Part shown: in pieces, positions 11,901-23,900 of the stretch | How the letters are laid out: each line of letters opens with the position of its first letter | Position numbering within the stretch: the stretch's first letter is position 1 | Assembly (NCBI RefSeq): GCF_022458985.1 | Contig: NC_061782.1 | Coordinates: forward strand, 24,824,672-24,888,671 | DNA length: 64,000 nt | Source: Mugil cephalus | Taxonomy: Eukaryota > Chordata > Actinopteri > Mugiliformes > Mugilidae | Reading direction: 5' to 3' | Position numbers and translations under genes: made by a program | Notes under the pieces: generated by a model | What the model saw: the letters and a program-made list of their open reading frames with translations, nothing else | What the model was told of the DNA's origin: nothing | The model's database searches: none

Positions 11901-14900
11901 CCCAGCCCTACTCTCACACCAACAAGGCATTTTCATCCATACAACTGCTGCTCACTGGATATTTTTTCTTTTTTTGGACCATTCTCTGTAAACCCTAGAG
12001 ATGGTTGTGCATGAAAATCCCAGTAGATCAGCAGTTTCTGAAATACTCAGACCAGCCTGTCTGGCACCAACAACCATACCAGGTTCAAAGTCACTTAAAT
12101 GTCCTTTTTTCCCCCATTCTGATGCTTGGTTTGAACTTTAGCAAGTTGTCTTGACCACATCTACATGCCTCAATGCATTGAATTGCAGCCACGTGATTGG
12201 ATGATTAGCTATTTGTTTTTAACAACATGTACCTAATAAACTGGCCAGTGAGTATATAATGGTTCTACATTATTCTTGTACACATTTCCTGATAACTCCA
12301 CACAATAACTCAGTAAGACAATACAGCAATACAGAGTATCCTTTGTTCTAGAATAGTTTTTGCTCTACACAACACTGCAGACCTAAGTGGTATTACATGG
12401 ATGCACCTCCACCTTGCACTAACAGTTTTAATACTTTTCTTTGTATTGTTAGGATTATTTTTTGATTTTTGTCTTGACGTGTGATACTTGAGACTTTCTG
12501 ATTCTATTTACAAGTGTGTATAATAACATTACTGACACTTATATAATCAAAATAAAGAATGAGGTCCTCAGTGAGAGGGTCAAGAGCATCAACCTCATTT
12601 AAGTTTACTTGGGTTGGGTTGATACATGTGGAGAAAGAAGCAATCAGCTGACTGGGACAGAGAAGGAAGAAAACATATAGTGAGCCTGAGAGACAAAATA
12701 GAGAACAATAAGGAGCTGTTTTGCAGTGATAAAAGTTGCAAAGGAGGAAGTCACACAGCTGCAAGGGTCAGGCAGAGAAGAGGAGCGCGGGCGGGGGGCG
12801 GGGGGGGGGGGGGGGGGGGGGGGGGTGGATAAGGGCACGGTCTAGGGTGCAGTCCCCAGGGATTGGAGGACCAGTGGCAAGAGGCCCGGGACCAGACCGT
12901 CCATCAACAATGGGTGATAATTAATTTTAAATTACGACTTCCCACACCTGTATCCAACCAATTGTATTCATTGTGTTGAAACTATAACATGATAATGTTT
13001 TGAAACTTTGGAAAATCATACTTTCTGGGAGGTTAGGCAAGGTTAACAGAACAGACCAGGTCCATGTGGTCCATGTCCATGAATTTCTGTAACCCAATAT
13101 ATGTGGATGGATACAACAAGAGGCTATTGATCATTGGAGTTAGTACTGTCAGACCAGTCGTATGTGGGGCAGATAGAACATTTGTCTAACTGACTTCAGG
13201 CACAATGAACATCCAAGATTGCCACATAGGACAAGGGAGTGCAGAGGGTTAGCCTATATAACAAAGGCACTCAATTATATTGTGGGACAGGTTTTCATTA
13301 AACACAATGAAAGTTTGAGGAAAAGGAGAGAAAGAATGCATATGAGTATGTCAGTCTTGTACACTGGACTGTGGAAGTATATGTACTGACTGAGACCTAT
13401 TTAACAGCCAACATAAAATGTGAGGGCCTACCTGTGTGTCATCTTCATAGTTATTTTTATGTTGATCCCACGATCTTAACTCCACCAACTCTTCCTGTAA
13501 ATCTTCCCTTCTCTCCTGCTGCTTCTTCTCTCTCTCAACCTGACAAAAAAAAAGAAGCAAATAACTACCATGGACAAGCAATTTCCCTTGTGGATCATTA
13601 AAGTCTAAGTCTATATACTGATTCCTAATGAACAGCTGACATAAAATGTGAGGACCTACCGGTGTGTCCTCTTCATAGATATTTTTGTGTTGATCCCACG
13701 ATCTTAACTCCAACTCTTCCTGTAAATCTTCCCTTCTCTCCTGCTGCTTCTGCTCTCTCTCAACCTGCTGAAAAACAGAAGCAAATATCAAAGAGGAAAT
13801 CATTCTGCAACACTGATTAAAGATAATACAATAAAAGTTGTTTTTACTACTGTTAAACTTGTATTATTGTTTGGTATTAAATATAGATCACCTGTGATCC
13901 ATTTGAAATCCCTGCTTTACCAATGACCAATTGTAATATGCTGCATGTTTGCATAACTATTTAGATTGTGTTCAGATGTAGCTCCTACACTGATCTGAAC
14001 CTTTGTTCACACAGTGGAGTCCTGTTCTTTCCCTAGTTAGTAGCCTACATTGGGATACATTGTAGTCTCACTTAGAGTAATGTTAATCTTGAGAAGCTTC
14101 TGGATCAGGTAGATTCTATCCAATATTGGATAATTCTACAATACTCTCTGCTGGACACATTCAGGCCCAATAAAATAAAGAGAACTAGTAGATACCTGGT
14201 TAGGCGTTCCATGGCGTCCTGTTTTGAGAACAGTTGCGATAGTAATATAGAGAAGGAACAGTATTCCTGGGTTGACATAAACTGGCCAATCATGACTGGT
14301 ATTTAGGCTGAGGTCATAGGGCAGGGAGCAGTTTCCTGGTATTATGATGTCCTTCAGTCCAAAGAGTCTTAACAGAAACAGAGAAAAAAAAACAGGGAAG
14401 GAACTGATCAATGGCATCAACATTATCAGACCAGTAGTATGTGTGACAGCTAGGACTTTACAGCTTCAGCAGTTTTAGTGAAATACAGTGGGTATGGAAA
14501 ATATGCAGACCCCTTTAAATTTTTCACTCTTTGTTTCATTGCAGCCATTTGCTAAAATAAAAAAAAATCATTTTATTTCTCATTAATGTACACTCAGCAC
14601 CCCATCTTGACAAAAAAAAAACTGAAATATAGAAATTTTTGCAAATTTATTAAAAAAGAAAAACTGAAATATCACATGGTTTCTGTATGTAAGTGGGAAG
14701 AAATAATGGTTAGCAGGGCATGCTGATTTGAAACCCCTAATTTTGGTCACCCAAGATTGCCACATTTGAGTTTGCAGTACATAATGAAACCTGTAATAAA
14801 AATTATAGTGTGGGTCAGGTTTTCAGTAACACACAATGTAAAAAACACTTTGAAACTCACAATAAGAAGTGAACATCTGCCTGAGGAAACTAAGGTATGA

Positions 14901-17900
14901 TAAAACTGTGCCTAATGGAAAGCTGACCAGATTAAGTGCTAACAGGGCATCCAAAACATCCTTGGGAACTTTATTAAAATACATGAACGCAGTAAAAACT
15001 GAAAAAGTCCCTGAATGGGACAGACAGGGGAAACGAAATCTCACAAACGCATATCTCTAAACTAGAGTATGCTGGAATTTTTTATTTATTTTTTTTTTTT
15101 TGAAAAATGCCCCTGAAAGAGTGGTTGTATGTCGCTGGTAGCTCTGTGATGTTTAACTTTTTAGGTTAATCTCAGTGTGTTAATGGTGGTTTTTTGTCTG
15201 ACTTGTTCTTGTTTTTCTGTGCCTTGAACCAGTCAAAATGGTTTTCGGTCATTTTTGTCTTTTTGTGCTGTTTTTAATTTTATTTTTCTGGACTTTTTGG
15301 CTGTCGTTGGTCGGTGACTGTGGTGTTCCGTGGAGCGGGCGTTGAGTCCGGTGGTGTGTTCCAGAGATCAACTGCCCCAGAGTGAGGCCTGAGATTCCCA
15401 CTAAACTTCAGGAGAAGTGCTGGGGGTGCCAGGCTGGACTTGGAAGTGGAGCAGCAGAGAAAGAGGTTCGGGTTGGTAGCGCTGTCTGTCCTCATGGGGA
15501 CCATGAGGCGCTTGATGGGACCCAGAGGGAGTGTGTCATGAGAAGTCTATGCCTGGATTCAGACCCTACGGGCGGACACATTCCGTTTGAATTTGAAACA
15601 CCATGAGACGCATTCCATGCCACTGTTGCTATGCAACTGGCTAAACAAACACATCACCTTGGACACTGTTTTGCCAACTACTTTTGTACATTTGTTCTTA
15701 ATACCAATTCTGTAATTTTTTTGATTACACGATTTATTTTATTTTGCTAGTTAATACTTATTTTTGTTTTACTTTAATTCAATCTCATTTTATTTTATCT
15801 TTCTTGTGTTTTTATGAGTGTTTACTTTTATGTGCAAAGAAGCTACTGTGACAAAGTTATTTCCCTCGTGGATCATTAAAGTCAGTCTAAGTCTAAGTCT
15901 ATTTGCATTGAAGGTCTGAGACAATGGTTTGAGAGGCAGGATATGGGTGGTTTAATAAAAACTTTGCTTAGTGAAGAGGCTCTGGAGATTAACACAATTG
16001 AGTAGCAGCCACCAAAAGTGCTCTTAAATGTACCACTGTATAGTACAGAAACACACACCCAACTTCCTCTTCATCCACTGTATGGCTGCAATGTTTACAT
16101 TCTCAGGTAGCTGCTCCTTTGGTCTACCAGGCTATTGCAGGACCAATGCACTTAGGCCGCAACTACGCCCACATAGAAGCTGAACACGCTGATGGCTGGA
16201 TCATGAATGCTCAAAAGCTGGCTATCAGGGCTGCAGTCAGAAGATGTGGATTTCGCACCCTGTCATTAAACGCCTGTGCCACACTTCCATGGGCCACTCA
16301 TAGCCTGTGGCAGCAGGTTTTTGACACTGTCAATGTATTTTACGACTAGAAATACCAATTGGAAATTGATGGCAGCAAAGTTCATCTGGAACATACTCAA
16401 AATATGCTTGATGGACGTGCCCCCTATGCTTCGTTAATGGCGTTGCACTGCCATACAATATCTCCCAAGGAGCACATTGACAAAGACCTGTGGATCACCA
16501 TGGTGGACAGCACCAGCTGATAGTCGGAAGTACTTAGTCGTCATTGCTGTCTTTTCTGATAACTCTCTGATCAGGTCTAAGCTCTGGATTGTAGTTAGTG
16601 AGCAAGGTAGAATTGGGTTGGTACGCTAGAGACATGTCCCCACCAGTATCCAGCCACTAGTGGGTCATCACTACCAATACAATCGCTGACCGTAGTGTAA
16701 TAAAAACAGAACATACAGGGTTAACAGTAGGTCTCTGCTAGAAGTCCCACTTCTAACTTAAATATCCCTCTCCAATTGGCTCTCTCAGTTTCCTGCTGAT
16801 GATGTGATTGCCTGTCCCCGCTGTCACTCCATCCGCTTGTAATGCTACTTGCAACCTGCTGCTAGTTGGACAGGACATGAGGCGGCAGTGCATCTATCCG
16901 CAACTGCAAGTGTAAGTTGTCAACATGTTGTTCTGCCTGGGTCATGTCAGCTAGATCAGTGGTGTCATTTACATTTATATTTGTTCCTGTTTACGTGTGT
17001 GTGTGTGTCCTTTTTTAAAGGGTGTCAGGGAAAAGTAAATCGATATAAGACACTTCTTTTGGAGTCAAAGTGTAAGTTACTTCAAGTGTATATAACTGTA
17101 GAGGCTCAACATACAGATATTGAAGAATAGCAATAACATTTAGGCAGGAGGAGGTAGAGGAGAGGCTTGAGGAGATAGAGAAGAAGGAGATGGAGGAGGA
17201 GAAGCTGAAGTCAGTTGACACTAATCGGCTTGTTCAAGGGTTCAAATGTTATTTCATTTATACCCCCTTCATTTATTCTTCGAAGTTGCCTCCTTGTCTT
17301 TCATTAGCTGCTTTGACCTATAACACTGCAGAATGCATTAAATTCTTGTATCCTCCTTATACAGTGGTAGAAAGTTTTCAGACACCCCATGCATTTATGA
17401 AATATTGCATTAAGAATCACTCTTAGGTCTTCAAGTGCAATTTTAGTACAGTCACAGAGAAAATACTAAACAAATCCTAAATCAGTCATTAAAAAATTAA
17501 AATTGATTGGTAACATAAAAATACATAAGAACTTTTGAGTATTGGGTCATTTTGGTTTTAGTGGTCCACTAATGAAAGCTGTGCTTTTTATTAAGAGACA
17601 CATTTGTCTGTTGCCATGCTTCTGTCTATATCTATATAAAGCCACTACATTTCAAAGTTCTTGAAAGACAAAAATGGCTAAAACAAGGAACATATCACAG
17701 GAAACACAGTGCAAAAAAAGATACAAATCTCAGTCAGCAATGATACAGCAAGATTGCCAGGAAATGCAAAAAAAAACGAAATCCAAATGGCAAGTTATAC
17801 TCATATATGGAACTGATTCTGGATATACCTGGCAAAAGTGTTGACAGAAACTTTCAGTGTGCTGACATTATGGGATCCTCCTTATGTAAACTTCAGACAT

Positions 17901-20900
17901 GGCTAACTGATAAACAGCTGGTTAAATGATACTGACACAGGATACCTTTCAAGGAGCCTGACATAACACAATGACGTAATAGATGTGAGAGAAACTGGCG
18001 TAAGTCCCAGTGTAATGCTCCACACATACCTGTCATTCCATACATATCTGTGCAGAGAACGCACTCTCTGCAAACTTCTCTGCTCTAATTCACATTTGCT
18101 TCTTTGTTCTACTGGTCTCCAAACTCACATATTGCCTAATGTTAACAGTCACCACAAAAAAAAAAAAAAAAAAGATGTTGTAAAGTACTGATTTCAAGTA
18201 ATAGTGGCTTGGGAAAAGGTTTTGACACAGTAGAGAATGTTTTTTTTTTTTTAAATTCTAAAATATCTCTCCCAGTAAAGTAATCACTATGGACTGATTA
18301 TGGATAACTGAAAAAATTCATGGCTTCATGTAACGTGTGCTGCAGCCTTACCTGGACCAAAGATAATGTGGGGGGAAGAGGGCCTGAGCCAGGACACTCT
18401 GGTACAAGTAAAGACAAATCATGTGACCAGCAGTGAAGAAGCCCACCATCACACATAATGCATTGAACCCCAGGTGGCTGATGGGAAGATGACACGCCCA
18501 CCATGTGCACACGCCAATGAAAAGCAGGAAGTAGATGGCAGAGAAAGCAGAGGGCAGTATGATGCCTGGGAAGAAATGATCAGAGATATATATTCAGTAT
18601 TATTCACAGGCAGCCATTCAGAAAAACAACTTGAACTTAAATGCTTGCTTCACAATCCTCAGATTTACAACTAGTAAGATAAGATAAGATAAGATAAGAT
18701 AAGATAAGATAAGATAAGATAAGATAAGATAAGATAAGATAAGATAAGATAAGATAAGATGACTTAGATAATAATTTATTTTCCTGGAGTTCCACCGTCC
18801 CTGTGGAATCATGGGTGTATTGTTTGCTTTCTAGCCTGGAGATTAAACATCACACACGTGTGTGGTCACAAGCTTTCAGTTCATATCTACAGTAGGTTAT
18901 TTCATTATATTATTGACAACCAGAGCAGACTATTTTCTTTCACTCATTTTCCTTACCCTTTCTGATGTAGGTATTTTATGTCTCCCTGTCTCTTGTTCAT
19001 ATGCTACTGTGCTATTTGTGTTGTATGTGTAACTCCTCATAACCCCCATTCAGCTAACAAAAAAAAAAAAAAATGAAAGAAGAAAAAAATAAATAATTGG
19101 CACCCAATTGGCTCCCACCAATGGGTGCCGGCTCCAGTCATTCACTTCGAAGAGCTGACTCCGGCTTGTATGCGACCAACACATCACTAATGAGAAGAAG
19201 CTACCACAACAACTGGAAATGAGGAGCACCACGGTGAAAGAAAATGTTGATAGGCTGGTGTTTCTTGCCAACAATCTCTAGGTCTAGACCTAATGTTATT
19301 GCCTTTTCTGTATAAGCTGTAATTGTTTCCATTAAGTTGCACTTTGTAATTGATTGATTGATTTTTATATTATTAAGCATTTGTTCTTATAGTTCCATTT
19401 TGCACTAAAACTATCCACATAATGTTTGTTTAAAAGTAGTGTAATAAAAATACAAATGTTTTCCCTAACATGATGGATAATCGTGGTTACAATATTGATC
19501 AAAATAATCATGATTATCATTTTGGCAATAATCGTGCAGCCCAAATGCAAGTCTTCAAAACTTAGTTTCAAGCAAAGCCCTTTTATTACGCCTTTTATTA
19601 GATTTTTTCAATTTTGAAATATGTACATAATGTTAACCAGGTATAACCAGATGGAACAAATTAGAGATAACACACCCTCAGCAATATTTAATGATGTCCT
19701 AAATGGGAAACATTGTTACACAGAACTTACCTGCCAAAGCCAGGAGGCTGATGGCCAAAACCCTCCCCAGGTCCTGAAGAACTTTCCGGGCTGAGGCCTT
19801 CAGACGCTCAGCCAGCTGCTTGGCTCTGGTTGCTGTGGAAACCACCTCATTGAGGTCACCTGCTAACGACATCTCTTCTTCGTCCTCTTCATCTCCCGAT
19901 GTCTCTTCCACTTCATCTTCATCTCCCAGTTTCTCCTCTTCATCATCTTCGTCTTCATCATCATCTAACTAAAGTGGGCAAGGAATAAAAATAATTGTGC
20001 TGTCACTAAGTTAGCACTGCGTGGGTTCTACTTCAGTCAGTGCAGCTGCAGCATCTGGAGAAGAATTTCCATGTATTCATGATCACATCTTAGAACTATT
20101 ACAAACTCCAAACTGATAGAACTAGTTTTTGCGCTTATGACAATAAACAGGTTAGAAATTACTGTAACAGAAAGACAAACAAAGCACTACACCTGGACAG
20201 GAAAGGAAGGTGGGGAGGGAGGAGATAAATCAGACACACATGAGTGAAAAGAAAACTCTACTAAGCATCACAAAGAAGGACAAACAGAGGAGTGAGAGAA
20301 AGAAACTAAAAGTAAATCCAGGTTTTGGACAACTATTGCCCAGCAACACAAATATACTGCCACCCCACTTCCCCTCACACACACACACGCACATAGCAAC
20401 TCACAGATGTAATGTTGGCAGCAGCAACCATTTCTCTGTTCCTGACCAATTTGCTGCAGAGGATGACTGTTACCAAGGAAACCACACATACACCTAGGTC
20501 AGGACACAGAAGTCGTAACACATTCCAAGGATCATCCAAGGGAAGCCTACAACACACAAGGAAATAAGGTCAAGTAACGTTATAGGATATATATAGCCGT
20601 ATATATCAGTGGCATTTAAAAGGGTTTGAACCTATCATCAGTGGATTTTCACACAGTAGACAAAAACATCAAACAAATGAAAAAAGTATGATTTGTTACT
20701 GGTTTATTCAAGGAAATTATCCTGTAGTAGCAGGATTCCCAAACTCCAGAGTGCCATGGCCCACTTTAAAATCTGAAAATCTGTCGCGGCCCACCCAACA
20801 ACTCTGATCAACACACAAGACAAATTATTTCTTCTTTTTATTTCATGAACAAAGCAATACGTTACGTTCCGGCTCAAAAGTTGATCAGATAAATGAAGAA

Positions 20901-23900
20901 TAAAACGTAAAATGTTTTTTTTTTTATTAGTTGTAAATACTTTTTTAAATTAAAATTTTTAACCATAAATATTTAATGGTTACTTAAAACAAAATAGAAA
21001 ATGACCTCTCACGGCCCACCTGCAGTACCTTCGCAGCCCACCAGGGGGCCGCGGCCCACACTTTGGGAATCATTGCTGTAGTACATATCTGGGAAAGGAT
21101 TACAAGTTAAGTTCAAGGTCAAATTAGAGTCCAGAAGGCCTCTCTCACATTGACTAATGTTAATGTTCATGAATCCATCATTAGGAGAACAATGAACAAC
21201 CATGGTGTGATGGCAGAGTAGAAGGACAAAGCCACTGGTCTCCAAAAAGAACACTTATGCTGGTCTGCAGTTTCATAAACATCAGGTGGACAAGCCAAGA
21301 AGACTATAGGGGAAATGTTTTTCTCAGTTTAAATAAGAGGCTAATGTATGTAAGTAAACAACACTGCAGTCCAGCATTAGAACCTCATCTTCTATGAAGG
21401 GAAATGCTCTTGTTCGGACCTCTTTTGCTGCATCTGGGTGGGGAAAGCTCACCATCATTGACGGACCAATGAATTCAGAATTATACCAACAAATTCTAAA
21501 AGACAATATCAGGACTTCTGTCCATGAGCTGAATCTGAAGACTGACTGGGTCATGCAGTACAACAACGAACCCAAGCACACAAGTCGTTCTACAAAAAAA
21601 ATGGTTACGTCCTGTCCTTAATCCAATAGAAATGTTGTGGAAGGACCTGAAACAAGCAGTTCATGTGAGGAAACCCACCAACATCGCAGAACTAACTCAG
21701 AACTAACTCGGAACTCAGAAATGTAGCTGTCATTGATGCACAATGGGGTCAAAGCAGATAGTGAAAACAAGGGTTCACTTAGCTTGGCACTTCACAGATA
21801 TGTACAAATTATTTAATTTTACTGAATAAACAAATTAAAAAGTGCAATATGTCCATTTCATTTGTTAGTTTGGGGTTCCTTTGTCTACTTTCAAAACTTG
21901 TGTAAATATCTGCAATGTTTGGAAAAGCTGTCAGAGCTAATCTGGAGTAGAATTTCTGCAAATGGAATGTGAGATTTGGTCAGAACTGGTGAATACAAAG
22001 AGATACTGGGGGATTCATCATGCAAGCACTCAGGAGAAATGTATTATGCGGCACGACACTGTCAGCGTCAACAGAACTGCCAATATCCCAAAGAAGTCCA
22101 TAGTCAACAGATTCTTTGCCCTCACGGAAGCCTGACCTCAACCTCAAATAAATTCAAATAAACTCAGATTACACAAAACGAAAGAAGACAATGAAAGAGT
22201 CTGAATTCACGGAAGAACTGTGGCAAGATCCAAATTTAGTTTGAAAAAAAATTCCTACAAAGTACCTCCAATAGTAAAAAAAAAAAATTTGCTCCACACA
22301 CACACAACTGATTTTTTCTTCTAAATCTTGTCCCCAAATCAGTTCTCCTACGATCAGTGACAGTGATAGAAATAACTTGTACAACACAAAGAGAAGTTAC
22401 ATACCTGGACAGTCCAGTATATCTGGTGATGTTGTCCCATTTTGAACAATTATCGCCGATAGCGATGTCGAGAGGAGGATATGTGTACAGTACCGTCTGG
22501 AAACAGATATGAGCCAGTACAAATAGTAGACTGGTGGAGAATACCGTTTTGATAAACCAACCTGTGTGACCTGGAAGACAAGCAGAAAAGAAAGAAATAA
22601 GAAACGATGTTAAATATACAACATCATGAATAGAAATCACATCAATTACATAATTACAAAGAAAAACATAGTACAAGTGATTACGCATCTGTGATGAATA
22701 CTGAATTGACAGACAACCTCCATCTGAAGCAGCCAAAGACTGTGATGAAAATGAGATTGGAGGTGGGGGCGGATTCAGATTACCAACCGATACTCTATAG
22801 TTCCCCTTCAAAGACCTCACAGAAGAGTTGGCAGTGACACAAATGAAGGAGACTCCAAGGGCACAAGAACAGCTGCAGTCAGAATAGAGGTCTGCATTGG
22901 CAGGAAGTGGAGTGCTTCCAGAGAAGTTATAAGACAAAGGGCTCTGGTTGGAACTGTTGCAACAGGAAGAGCACATTCCGAGCTGCCACAAGCAGAACAA
23001 CGAAGGAGAGTCAACAGTCAATAGTCTCCTTCTGGAACAGGTCCATGCAGAAGCTGCATGTGCAGCAGCAGGCTGGTGAGAGCCTGGACAAGGCGAGAGA
23101 ACTTGGACAAGGTGAGATAACCTGATAAGACTTTGGACAGTCTGACTTCAACTGTATGAGATTCCTGGACCAGGCAATTTATGATACAGTGCTGAGGCCC
23201 ATTACTCTTCACACATGGTGAAAGGCTGAGTCTGCTTCCTGGCCCCAGTGTAATGGGAGAGGAACCCTAGCACCTTCTCAGCAAAAGTCGTGAAGTCGGT
23301 AGTATTAGCACCATTACCTGGTGACCCAGGCATATGGGTAAATGGTCAACAAAGCCATCAGATTGAGGAAATTCCACCAAAGATGTCAGGCATCCCCAAC
23401 ACTAGACCTCACAGTGGCCAAGGCTGGCAGGCTCGCAAATTTGGAATTTACAAATCCACATGATTCTGTGTCCTTTTCCAGCAGTAACAGCTAGCTACTG
23501 TTTTTCCAAAGTCTCCTGAGACATTGTAGTCATCATAGACCTCCACAAACATGTTGACACTGAACGAAGCCTGAGTCGCATTACATTGATTAGAAACACA
23601 TCTTAAGAGATGGACTCTAATTTGGCCTTGAAATTAATTCAGTAATCCTGGAGGTGCACTTACTGTTGCAACTCACAAATATGTAATATTGGCCCATTTT
23701 CACAAGTAAACAAATACAGAAGTATAACATTTCTGCTTAATTTATTTTGTCTGGGTTCTTATTGTTTAGTTTCAGGACTTCTGAAAAACAAAATACTGTT
23801 TTGAATCATTTTTAAGCAGAAAGGTAGAAAACTGGGGTTGCTAAGGGTTTCAAAAACATTTAAGCAGCACTGTATATACAGTAGCATCAACAATAATCAG

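Larger units (their letters stand above)
10330..12254 (-). mobile_element. Tc1-like transposon, inactive, split by later insertions
   Basis: The left end TACACTCACTGGCCACTTT and right end TGGCCAGTGAGTA are inverted repeats flanked by TA (10328-10329 and 12255-12256), the Tc1/mariner target. Transposase-derived sequence, reading on the minus strand, is present at 10345-10585 and 11905-12230, with stops. The middle is replaced by a LINE tail (10590-10850) and another dispersed element (11150-11700). It is a dead element. Confidence 0.85.

Noticed and set aside
13351..13803. 150-codon minus-strand ORF read as a small internal-repeat protein
   Set aside because: The two repeated segments are separate piezo1 exons with consensus splice borders; the frame through the intervening intron is open only by chance.
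16119..16349. 76-codon plus-strand ORF in piezo1 intron 6
   Set aside because: It has a reasonably protein-like composition but no motif I recognise and no splice support; probably mobile-element debris.
22236..23021. 261-codon minus-strand ORF
   Set aside because: Only 22405-22570 is coding, as piezo1 exon 3. The flanking translation has no PIEZO1 similarity and begins without a proper start context.
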